A DNA stretch of 64,000 nucleotides. Origin: Eudorina sp. 2006-703-Eu-15. Taxonomy: Eukaryota > Chlorophyta > Chlorophyceae > Chlamydomonadales > Volvocaceae. The position numbers and the translations under genes were made by a program. The stretch is taken from NCBI GenBank assembly GCA_003117195.1, contig BDSI01000037.1, positions 691,501 to 755,500 on the forward strand. The letters are read 5' to 3'. The notes under the pieces were generated by a model. The model was given only the letters and a program-made list of their open reading frames with translations. It was not told the origin of the DNA and did not search any database. Below are positions 36,235 to 46,407 of this stretch, piece after piece (position 1 is the stretch's first letter; every line of letters begins with the position of its first letter).

Positions 36235-39165
36235 TCTGATGCCAATGACCTTGACCGCCGCCGACCGGATGGGAATAGGACTTGAATATCAAGTGTATGT
36301 TTTAAGAAGTCTTAAGTGTAGAATATGTTTTGATATACGAAATATCTCAATGACCGTATACCGGTCGCCCACCAAGTATGCGCCAAACGCCTCGCACAAA
36401 ATGTTATTAATTTCAATAATTGATGTAACAGCTCAAATAATGTATCATAAAAATCAAGTTTTATCATGCCCCTCTAAAGGTTGTGACGTGCCTCGGTGCG
36501 CGATAGAGCGCGGTTACTATACAAGCATTGTGAACTTCCACAAAGAAAGAATCATGAGGGCTATAAGAAGGTATATGCATAGCTGCTGATATACGTTCGG
36601 GTGCACATGTGCGACGCTACTGCCGAGATCAATTGCATAATGGGTAAGCAATGGAGGTCCATCCAGAGCCATTTCAATGCTACTTTCAATCAATTATAAC
36701 ATATGTTTTGGGACATGGCGTTTACTGTCTTCTATGGGACAAAAGCGCATGGCAGACCGGTTGGAAAGAAAGGGGAAGGAATGGGGAAAGGGGCCGACGC
36801 CGCATTGTTGTTCCGTTCCTTCTTCGGATTCAGTGTCTAACCTGTGGTGAACTACTTTAAACAACTACCATGTGACAATGAGAGGGTGCTCTGTCGCGAT
36901 TGGTATTGTTAGTCATGCCGAGTCCCTTTCTTCTGACGTAAAACCGAAGGCAGGGCATCGCCATGCGAACTGCACATAAATTTTCTGGGTATTTGGTTTG
37001 CTTTATGTTTCCAGAACTCGCTCAAGGCCGCGCGTATGGTTCAGAATCTGCCATCAGACAGTTGCGGGCAGTCAACCTTTCTAACGCAACGTTACCTGAC
37101 ATCTTCATGTCTTCAACGTCGGCATTTCAGTCTCGTGTGTATGTTTGATAGCTATTCTGAGCCTTGACAGTTTGAACACTGTACATTTGGGCGTCTACGA
37201 CAACCAGCTTAATGATTTTTTGGAGTCGTGGATCCCGGCCAACCATCCCAATCCATGGAAATCCCTACGTACAAAAAACAGAAAACAGCGAGGGGCAGCT
37301 CAATCAATGAGGCCCTCAGCGAAGTGCCCGCTGTGGCTGCACTACATAAGAGGCAATGCATTTTCATTCCTGGGTGCCCTCACATCCCAGTTGGACAAGC
37401 GCGTGCGGGGTTCCACCGCACCCGTTGCGCCTGAGAGCTGAGCTCGCTCAGATCTAACGGCCAACGCCGCCACCACAAGACCGGGATCCAACGCGGCAGC
37501 AGTCCAACTAACCAACCAACCAACCAACTGTGTGCAACCCCAGGCAGCCAGCTGCGCGGCGATACCGAGCTGCAATCACCCAAGGAGGGGCGGGTGTCCG
37601 GAGTCCGGACTCCGAACGAGGGGGGACGAGAAGTTACTGCATGAGTGTGACATCCGCGGGTTTGGTGTCCATCGTCCCGCCGCCTGCTGCCGGGCCCGCC
37701 GCCTGTGAGAGGTGTCCTGTGCAGGCTGCAGGGTGAGATTGCTGTCCGAGAGATCACAGGGCAGAAGCGGCCGTCTCGCCACGCCGTTTCTGTAGCAGCG
37801 CACGAACGACTCAAAATACGCCGATGTGAAAGTCAGGATGTGCGCGGCCAGGTGATCTCATGAATGAACGTTACAGCGGACCCAACGTTAAAGGGACCAA
37901 TGTATACCAGGGCAAGCCCCAGCAGGCCCCACCGACAAGGCGGCAAGGCACCTCCACACCCCAACGCGGGTCGTATGTTGTACATGCTTCCGGGCCTCTG
38001 ACGGCGGTCAGCTGAAGTCTTGTTCCTTGCTGTCAGGTCTTGTCCCATGGGGAGGGCTGCAAATGCAAATGCAATGGCACATTCCTTTGATGCTTTATAT
38101 TTGTACCCAGTATGCCTCCCGGGTCCCGGCTCCCGCTCACCGGCGCTTGCCTTGGAGGAAAAAGATCGAGTCGCAGCTGGACGGGGAGGGACGGGGCCGG
38201 CGTGCAACTCGGGAATGAATGCAGCACTCTGCCATCGAGGGAACGAAAGTTCAAGTGCACGAGAACAGTGAAACAGGACGGTTTTGCTTTCGCCCAGGAC
38301 ACCCTTTCGGGGTCCGCTGTGACATGGCTCCTTCGCAAGCCCGGCGGCACCATCTCATCATCAGCTGTGGCTGTCATCGATGACCCGCGGGGTCCACTGT
38401 AACATCCTTAATAATAACCACCATGCTTGTCCTGCGTCACTTGGAAATATGCGTCTATCATAGCTACTCTGTAGGCTTGTCCTGGTCACGCGACAGATTC
38501 CGACGACGGATTTGATTGTACGCGTATGCCGACACGACACGGTTTGCGGTGTAACCGGAAATTATGGCCAGTGATCCAGCCAGCATGTCGCTAGGATAGG
38601 ACTGCGTATCACTTGTGGATGAAGATTTTTTCGGTTGTGGCTTGCTAACGAGACAGTATCAGTTCCACACGACGCGAGCGAACACCCTTACTTAACAGCC
38701 TTTGGGCTTGGTACCTAGTCCGTTTGACAAGGAAGTGGTACAAGTAGCGTTGTACAAATAATACACTAGTCTCCCTTTGCTGCAGAGTGCAGCGTGCATT
38801 GCTGGTTTGCTGCAGACGCATTTCGTGTACTAACGCACGTAACCGAAACCGCCGTACAACACAATTCGTAAATGGTAAGAGACAACTTTAAGACGAACAA
38901 TAAATATATTATTATTTTTATTGTTAATTTGGGATATTGTTTGGGCCATACAGCGGACCGGTGGCTCTATCCCCAGGAAGGGACTTTGGGAGCCCCGGAC
39001 GCGTATGGCCTGGGATTGGGATTTTCAGGCTGGGTTTCTAATAATATATATTTATTAATTCACTGTAGTTGCGTTTTCAGCTTGGGCGAGTGCTCGCTCG
39101 GACTCAAAGTGCGTGCGCTACTGCCAAGCTTGTCCGTCGAAAAGCGCGACACCCACACAAAACCG
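36235..39165. other. Spacer between divergent CAP genes
   Basis: This 2.9-kb region separates the two start codons and must hold both promoters. It is strongly AT-rich near 36.3-36.5 kb and 38.86-39.06 kb, the latter about 100-300 bp before the plus-strand start. I see no gene. The best motif is an element-end-like sequence at 38373-38418. Confidence 0.5.
38373..38418 (+). repeat. Recurrent element-end-like motif, copy C
   Basis: GTCATCGATGACCCGCGGGG then TCCACTGTAACATCC and TTAATAATAA. Partial copies occur at 32090-32114 (plus) and at 44782-44806, 37868-37883 and 43797-43813 (reverse). Confidence 0.7.
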
Positions 39166-42100
39166 ATGGCTGCTCTACGCCACTTGGCCCTTTTGATATT
39201 AGTAACTAGCTTAAAATATGTGGTGGAAGGTCTACCGCCGCCAGGCTTAGAGGGTAGGCACGACTGGAACGCCGGCATCCGCCGTTGGCCGTCCTTGACA
39301 ACGACCAGCGAATACTGACACGCGCGCTCTCGACTCGCCATATTTCTTTCAGGAATGCACGGCAACGCTACCTCTCAGCACACTTCAAAATCGGGCAACT
39401 GTGACGGGGCGCCTCCCGGCGGCGCGGCAGGCACCGCCACCGCCACCAGGCCGACAACGCTTCGGCGCGCCCCCAGACCCTCTTCCACCTCCACGAACCG
39501 CCTCACGCGACTGGCAATCACCGCGAGCCCGTCCCCGGCACCGCCGGCTCCCAAGCCAGCGCGGTCGAGGGCCCCCCGGGTGCACGTGCTGCCGCGCGCT
39601 TCGGCGTTTCCTGCGTCGTCCCTGGCCTTCATCCTGGACAACACAGCGCCGTCCAACTCGCCGTCCCCCCGACCTCCAAGCCCATCGCCCTCACCTCCAT
39701 CCGCTCGACCACCCCCACGATCACCACCCACGCTGTCGCCAGCCCCCCGGCCACCACGCCCAATGCCGCCTTCCCCGCCGCCGCCCTCTCCGCCTCCTCC
39801 CAAACCGCCCCCGCCCTCGCCGCCACCGCCTTCGCCGCCCCCACCCTCGCCGCCCCCGCCCTCGCCGCCCCCGCCCTCGCCGCCACCACCCTCGCCACCG
39901 CCTCCGTTGCGCTCCTCACCTGCGCCCTTGCCACCATTGCCGTCCACCTCACCACCGGCTAGGCCGCTGCCCCCCAAGCCGAGACCTCCCCCCCGACCCA
40001 AGCCGCCGCTGCCGCCCAAGCCGCCGCCTCCCCGACCGCCGTCTCCAACCCCGCCACCTGCCAAACCGTCCCGGCCTCCACCACCGCCTCCACCACCGCC
40101 CCCCACGCCGCCTCCCCCACCACCGCCACCCTCGCCGCCGCCGCCCCCACCGCCCCCACCTCCACCCTCGCCACCGCCTCCACCACCGCCACCCTCGCCA
40201 CCGCCCCCATCACCGCCGCCCTCGCCGCCGCCTCCACCACCGCCACCTTCGCCCCGTCCCCCACCCTCGCCGTCCCCACCACCGCCACCGCAACCACCCT
40301 CGCCGCCGCCCCCATCACCGCCACCCTCGCCCCGTCCCCTTGCACCGCCTCCCTCTCCACCTCCTCCACCACCTTCCCCTGGCCCTTCCCTCCCACCATC
40401 ACCCCAGCCACCATCACCCCTCCCCCCAAGCCCTAACGCACCTCCTCCTCCACCCGCTCCACCACCGCGGTCGCCATCGCCACCGCCTCCAATGCCGCCC
40501 CTCCCGCCACCCCGCCCACCACCCCGTCCATCACCCCGTCCACCACCCCGCCCGCCACCCCGCCCGCCACCCCGCCGGCCACCCCGCCCGTCACCGCCTC
40601 TTTCACAAAGCATTGCCAGGTCACCTCCGCCAGTACGCCCGTCACCACCACCGCCGCCGCCATCATTTCCACCGGCCACACCCCCGCCGCCGCCGCCCCC
40701 ACCGCCGCCGCCACCAGTGCCGCCGCCGCCTCCTAACCAACCCCCGCCACCACCGCCCGACCTAAAGCCTCTAGGTGGTAAGATAAGACTGCTGTCAAGA
40801 GAGGAGTGTGTTGCGACGACGACGACATCTCCCAATTCACTTTCCGTTCCCTCTCCTGCCCTCCCGCTGCCCTCCTTCCCCCCTCCCCAGGCGGCAACTG
40901 CTCGGACGTGTCCGCCGTGGTGACTGCCACCAACGCCTACCGCGCCTGGCACCAGTCGCCGCCCCTGACCTGGGACCCCAGCCTGGCGGCGGACGCGCAG
41001 GCGTACGCGGAGGTGCTGGCCGCGCAGCAGTGCGACCTGGAGCACGCGGGCGTGGGAGGGGAGTGCCTGTACGGATTGGCCACGTGAGTGTACGGCAGGC
41101 GTGCGCCATGTGTACAGCAGCTGTACGGCATTGGTCGATCCTCACCACATAAGGGTCGTGCATTTGTGTGTGTGTGTGTGTGTGTGTGTTTGTGTGTGAA
41201 TCGTTACATATCTGCCGGGCCGACGCTGGCCGGGGGCGCTAACCCGCCCCATTCGGGAGACCGCCGAAGCACTCCTCTGATGAGGAGGGGCGTAGTCCAC
41301 TTAGTCCACACTGTACCGCCCATCGAGGGGGGTACTCACCGCCTACCGTAATCGTCGCAGGACTGCGTCCATCTGATAGTCCATTAGCCAGTTCAACTAG
41401 CCCAGGTGCCTACAGTCCCCTTGCCACCAGACGCATGCTCTACAGCCGCGTTATTTGACTACCACCAGGCTCGCACACCAGCGCCTGTACACCCTTATCA
41501 TCGCAGGAGCGCTGCGTTCCTGTTGTCCTTCAACCATCTGATTATTCAGAGGCCCAGGGGCCAGCCACTTCTCATTCCACTGTACACACGCTGTCAGTAG
41601 CGCTGTATATGTCCGCCGAGGCACAGTCGCCTCCTTGAAGCCAAGTCTTGGCTCCAGCAGCTCCTCCAAGGCCGCCGCTTGTCCTGAGATCCATCCCTCT
41701 ACACCCCGACCTATTTCATCCGGGGGACCGACGATGGCCAAGGGCTGCAAACCCAGCCCTTACGGAAAGACCGCCGAAGCACTCTCCCCCGGGTACGGGG
41801 GAGACGGGCGTAAGGGGCCTCTGTCCCCGCGCTCTCAACCAAGGGGCGCGCGCCCGATCCCCATTTTACCGAGGATCGGCGACAGCTGTGCCCCCACCTG
41901 CGCCTTGCAGCCCGCTGTTCAACCTCCTCAAGTCCTTGCAGCACCCAGGGCGCGTTGCTCAGCAGCTCGGAGTGTGTGTGTGTGTGTGTGTGTGTGTGAT
42001 TCGGCGGGCAGGGCAGGGATGCGTGCTGTGCAATGGATATGACATTGTCCAACGGATGTGTGTGTGTGTATGTGAATGTCGCACCACACCCGCAGGTACC

Positions 42101-42965
42101 CCAAACCCGACTGGAGCTGCAAGCGCGCCATCGACGCCTGGTACTCGGAGGCCAAACTGTACGACTTCACCGCCGCCAAGCCGTACGAATACAACTGGTC
42201 CCGGGGCACCGGCCACTTCGTGCAGCTGGTGTGGAGGAGCAGCGTCTTGTTCGGATGCGGGGTCGGCAAGGCGGATGTGCCCATGCCCCGGATGCCGGGA
42301 GGCGTGGGCGGATGCAAGGTGCGGGCACCCAGACTTGGGCGCGCGAGGTACCGCAATCCCGTACGCCGTACCGTATTTGAGGACAACTTTCTCATCTCGC
42401 ATCCTCCGTTTCAAGTCAGTTCAATTCAAGGTTTGTTAATCCAATTACGGGCGACGCGGTTGGGGTCCTGTATTGACCCATGGGTCCCTTTGCGCGCCGC
42501 CCGGAGTAGCATGAATGCTGTCCCCCGCGCTCCGAAACCCGTGCTGCCCCCTGACTCCCTTGCTGTGTCCCGTGCTCCGAAACCCGTGCTGGCAGGTGGT
42601 CGTCTGCCGGTTCCGCTCCGGTTTCAAGGCCAGCAACTGGCAGTACTCGATGAACGGTACGGCAATAAGTACGAGGGCAGTGCACGGTGCCGTACAGACA
42701 GCCGATCCCATCCCCGAGGGCGCCCCCGGATGGCTTCATGCAATGGCAACCCCCTGCTCTTTGCGCGCATGGCTGTGAAGTCGGCCCGTGTCTTTTGGGT
42801 TCGTGCCGATGGCTGTAACTCCCCGCCCTCCCCCGTTCTCCCCTCTCCAACCTCGTACCACCCGCCGCAGTCTTTCCCAAATTGAGCACCACCACCACCA
42901 CCGCCGCCACCACCGCTACCGCCGCCACGCGCATCAGCCGCCTTGGGATGACCCATGGGACTTGA
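39166..42965 (+). CDS. Secreted CAP/PR-1 domain protein with very long hydroxyproline-rich stalk
   Basis: Six exons, total 2,085 nt, 694 residues: 39166-39253, 39353-40777, 40891-41083, 42096-42318, 42596-42656, 42871-42965 (stop TGA 42963-42965). The start ATG at 39166 opens a signal peptide (MAALRHLALLILVTSLKYVV). Residues about 30-504 are a pherophorin-like stalk dominated by SPPPP, PPSPP and RPP blocks. Residues 505-663 are the CAP domain (LEHAGVGGECLY, GHFVQLVWRSS, VVCRFRSGF). The tail is Thr/Ala-rich. CAP exons have exactly the lengths of the minus-strand paralogue (193, 223, 61 nt). A Gly-rich antisense frame over the stalk is only the complement of proline codons. A TGTAA polyadenylation-type signal lies at 43399, beyond the TRIM inserted at 42988, so the element may sit in the 3' UTR. 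Confidence 0.87.
41165..41198. repeat. (GT)n microsatellite
   Basis: GT run in the large intron between the first two CAP exons of the plus-strand gene. A second run is at about 41970-41998. Confidence 0.95.
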
Positions 42966-42987
42966 ACACCTGACCCATGCGACTCGG

Positions 42988-43341
42988 TGTAGTGGTCCTG
43001 GAGTGATCCGAGATCGGTAGCATCAGCTTGCAAGCGTCTTTGGTTAAGACGGGTCACAACAAATGGTATCGAGACCGAGGAGTCCCCGGATCGAGCCGCG
43101 ATGGCAACCCGAGTTGGGTTCGTGCCTGTGGTCGTGAGCGATTCATGTGCGAGTTGCCGTGTGTCGCCCTACAGGCGGGTGTCAGTGGTGCGAATGGCAA
43201 GTGATCATTCGGCTGAACCTGGTTCGATACTCGACGCGGACGTCGAGCCCTGAAAGGGGGGGATAAATGTAGTGGTCCTGGAGTGATCCGAGATCGGTAG
43301 CATCAGCTTGCAAGCGTCTTTGGTTAAGACGGGTCACAACA
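42988..43341 (+). mobile_element. TRIM (terminal-repeat retrotransposon in miniature)
   Basis: Two identical 74-bp direct repeats, 42988-43061 and 43268-43341, begin TG and end CA. They are flanked by a 5-bp target duplication CTCGG (42983-42987 and 43342-43346). Right after the left repeat is a primer-binding-like site TGGTATCGAGAC (43064-43075), similar to the initiator-Met tRNA sites of plant LTR elements. Just before the right repeat is a purine tract TGAAAGGGGGGGA (43251-43263). The 206-bp interior has no coding capacity, so movement would need proteins from an autonomous element. Identical repeats and an intact duplication suggest a recent insertion. It lies 22 bp past the stop codon of the CAP gene ending at 42965. 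The strand is set from the primer-site and purine-tract order. Confidence 0.88.
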
Positions 43342-43403
43342 CTCGGACACCTGACCCGCTGCCCTGACGCGCACGACAGGTCTCGCCCGCGGCCTGCGTG
43401 TAA

Positions 43404-46400
43404 TTAGGGAAGGGCTGCGAACCATCCGGGGGAAATCTCTTGAAGAAACAGAACGAAAACGGAAGCGAAAACACCCACCCAGCCGCACCCGTATGTCGGG
43501 TGCAGTCGGCCGGGCGACGAGCACGGCCTGCCCCCGGCGTCGGTGCCGCCCGGGAGGTGGGGTGCCTTTCACACCGCGAGGTCGCGAGGTCGCCATTGGC
43601 GAGCGAACGTGACGAAGGATGTTTGTTCGGAAAGGAAAGAAACATCCGTCCAACGTGTTTGGAAGAAAACACGTGGTTGTGTGTGCGTGTGTGCGTGTCT
43701 GCGGGCGGAACCCCCTAAGGGAGCACTGGCGCCTGCCAGGTGTGCATGCGTGTGTGAGTGTGTGTGCGACCTACTGAACGAATGAAGGAGATAAACAAAT
43801 GTTACAGCGGACACCAGAATGCGTGTGTGTGTGTGTGCAAGTGTGTGGTTGTTGTGTGGTTGTGGACGGCCGAACATCCCTTCATTCTTTCTGCAGCATT
43901 CATGCGCCACAAGATGATTTGAGTGATTGAGTGGGTGGGTGAGTGGGTGGCGGTAGGGGGAAAGGGGGGGTCCTGTCCCGTGCCCTGTGGGTGGGGTGGG
44001 TGGATGAGAGTGTGGAGGTACCGGTCCACGGTGCTTCCTCTCCAGGGAGGGAAGTCAGGGGAGGTCATGAGGCAGGGGCACAGGGAAAAGGCTGCGGAGG
44101 GCGTAGGCGCCGTCCGGACTCCGGAGAGGTGCGGTTGAAGGTGAAGCCGCCCGACTGCAGTCCACGACAGCTGGCTGGAAAGTAGAAACCCGCTCAAAAA
44201 TCGTCGGAAGGTGCGAGAGAGCTGCCCATCATCGCCCGTTGCCTGCCTGCCTGCCTGACATCGCCCGTTGCTTTGGCCCTAGTGGCAGCTGCCCCCTGCG
44301 CACTCTTGCACACTGTCGTTTCGCGCAGAAGAGGGGGGCCCCTGTGGTCTCACGTGGATTAAATAGTTTGTACAAATCGTCGTACAGTGCAGGACGGCCG
44401 TACAGCAAATTTTGATGTGTGTGTTTCAGGCCTGTCCGTTTGTGCTTACGAGTGCTTTGTTGAATGCGGCGTGCGTATCCGCCCAAGCTGAACGGACTGG
44501 GACCGTGGTGACCGCCGGTTTTCGTAATCAGGGCGGAATGAAGACGAGGTTGAAAGAGTTTGAGAAAGCTCCGGTTCGCTTGGAGCGCGGCCGGTTGTCG
44601 CAGGTTTCATGTCTCGCGGCTTAGTCCAGACTCCAGAGCGCTCAGGTTTTGTGAAGTACGGCAGGCGGTGTACGGCGCCGGTTATTTGACGTGGCGCCCG
44701 TCGTTGTGGGCGATTCGTTTCGTTCCGTTGATGCACGCATTCTGCATCCAGTCTGTACGGGTCGGGTATTCATGTATCTATTGTTATTATTAAGGATGTT
44801 ACAGCGAGTCTACGGTATGTCGAAGCGATTGAATGAGGGCGGAGGCAGGAGTTGTTCAGATGCGGCCGCCGCGCCGGGCGGCGCCGGGCCCTTGGGGCGC
44901 GGCCGATGGTCCCGCAGGAGGGCCGGCAGGTGCCTTCCCTCTTCTGAGGATCGCGATACGGTGCCTCAACCTAAATCTGGCGACGTCAAGTCAGTCGCTC
45001 TAACATCCCTTGGTTCCCGACACAGCAAGGAGCGAGCGGGCACTGGCCCTGGGCGGGGGCCGATGGAAACGGCCGACTGGCCCCGGCCTTGAGAGATCCG
45101 GAAGGATCCGACCGGATGAATCCCGACAGGACCCCCGTCAGGGTTCGTGCGGAGGCTGCGGACTTCCACCCGTGGCCTACCACCGGGAAGGTGTGTGCGC
45201 ACCGCACCCCGTAGTCTGTTTCATTCTTTCAGGGGGTTAGTTAAGAGCAAATAAACCCGTCGCCGCCTTTCGACTTGGTGGTGGTTGGTGGTTGATGGTT
45301 GGCGCCCGCAGGTGCGTTGCTGTGGTGGTGGTGGTGGTGGTGGTGGTGCAACGCGGGGCACGCCATTGGTAGTGCTTAGCTGCTTGATGATGCGCTTGTG
45401 ACGAAATCACGAAAGTTCACACAGCAGGCCATATGTGGCCATATGTGTAGCGAGACCGCCGCTGTAACGCGATCGTACGTTAACAATAAGTCAATAACCG
45501 TACACGGGGGCTGCGGGATCAGAAGCAAGAGTTTCAAATGGTGCTGCCCATGGGTCGGTCATCCGCAAGGCCCACGGGGCACGGCCAGGGACGAGCGAGG
45601 GGCTCTCACCCCACGGCCTCGTCCCCCACGGCCCGGTAGGTGTCGTGGGGTGCTGTCGGGTTACAACCCCAGCCGCCCACCCTCCGAAAGCCTGTAGTTG
45701 GGCTGTACGACAAACGTGAACCATGCCAGACTGCTGACACGATATCAAAACCAACCCGGGTCCTTGCAAGCTCAGCGATTCAAAGACCACTCGCCACAGC
45801 ACAGACCGGTCGTCAGCAGCAACAACAACGGATGTCTTATCAGGCCAGCATCCCGAATGGACCGCATCGGCACCAATACTGCAGCAAGCGACGTTGCGGC
45901 TCCGGTTGAAATCTCCGTACTTCTTTACCGTACAAAGACACAGAACCACCTGCGGGACGTCCAACCGCCAGGCCTCATCAACAGGTGAAGTGATCTTGTG
46001 AATTCGTGTTGCCAAGTCGAGAAGGTTGCCCCGTTGTACTGCGCTTGTACGGCCTGCCTTCATTACTAAGCGGCCGAGGGGCGATGTACACACACACACA
46101 CACTCACACCCCGCAGACCCAATAATCCTCACAACGCACTTGCAACCGTCAACCATACGCCAGGGGACGCACCGAAAAGACACAGCCGCCGCCGTGCGCA
46201 CCGCCAACCTTCCCAAACCCTGCACCGCCTCCTTCCTCCCCTTCGCCCAGCCTCCCAGCTCGCCGCCGCTGCCGCTGCCGCCGCGGCGCTCCGCACCAGG
46301 GGGCTGGAGGCCCGGCCCCCTGCCACAGACGGTGGCGGTGGCGGTGGCGGCAAACAGGGGGCCCCTCCCTCCCTCCCCGCGCTCCGACCGACCGACCGCG

Positions 46401-46407
46401 CATCGCA
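43404..46407. other. Spacer with GT-rich microsatellites, no supported gene
   Basis: It lies between the 3' ends of the convergent CAP gene and the amphipathic-repeat gene. It contains GT-rich tracts (about 43.68-43.85 kb), a GTG run (about 45.32-45.35 kb) and a reversed copy of the GTAACATCC motif (44782-44806). Frames such as the minus one at 45.5-46.8 kb cross the spliced 3' exon of the neighbour and show no domain. Confidence 0.45.

Noticed and set aside
36110..36589. 159-residue plus-strand frame
   Set aside because: It lies in the AT-rich CAP spacer and overlaps, in antisense, the signal-peptide exon 36150-36234, which has matching phase and a good donor.
39375..41045. 556-residue Gly-rich frame on the minus strand opposite the CAP gene stalk
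   Set aside because: It is the complement of proline codons. The plus strand has a signal peptide, consistent splice phases and a CAP domain.
43221..43240. GGTTCGATAC as a tRNA T-loop
   Set aside because: No cloverleaf can be built around it; it lies in the interior of the TRIM. No other tRNA was found.
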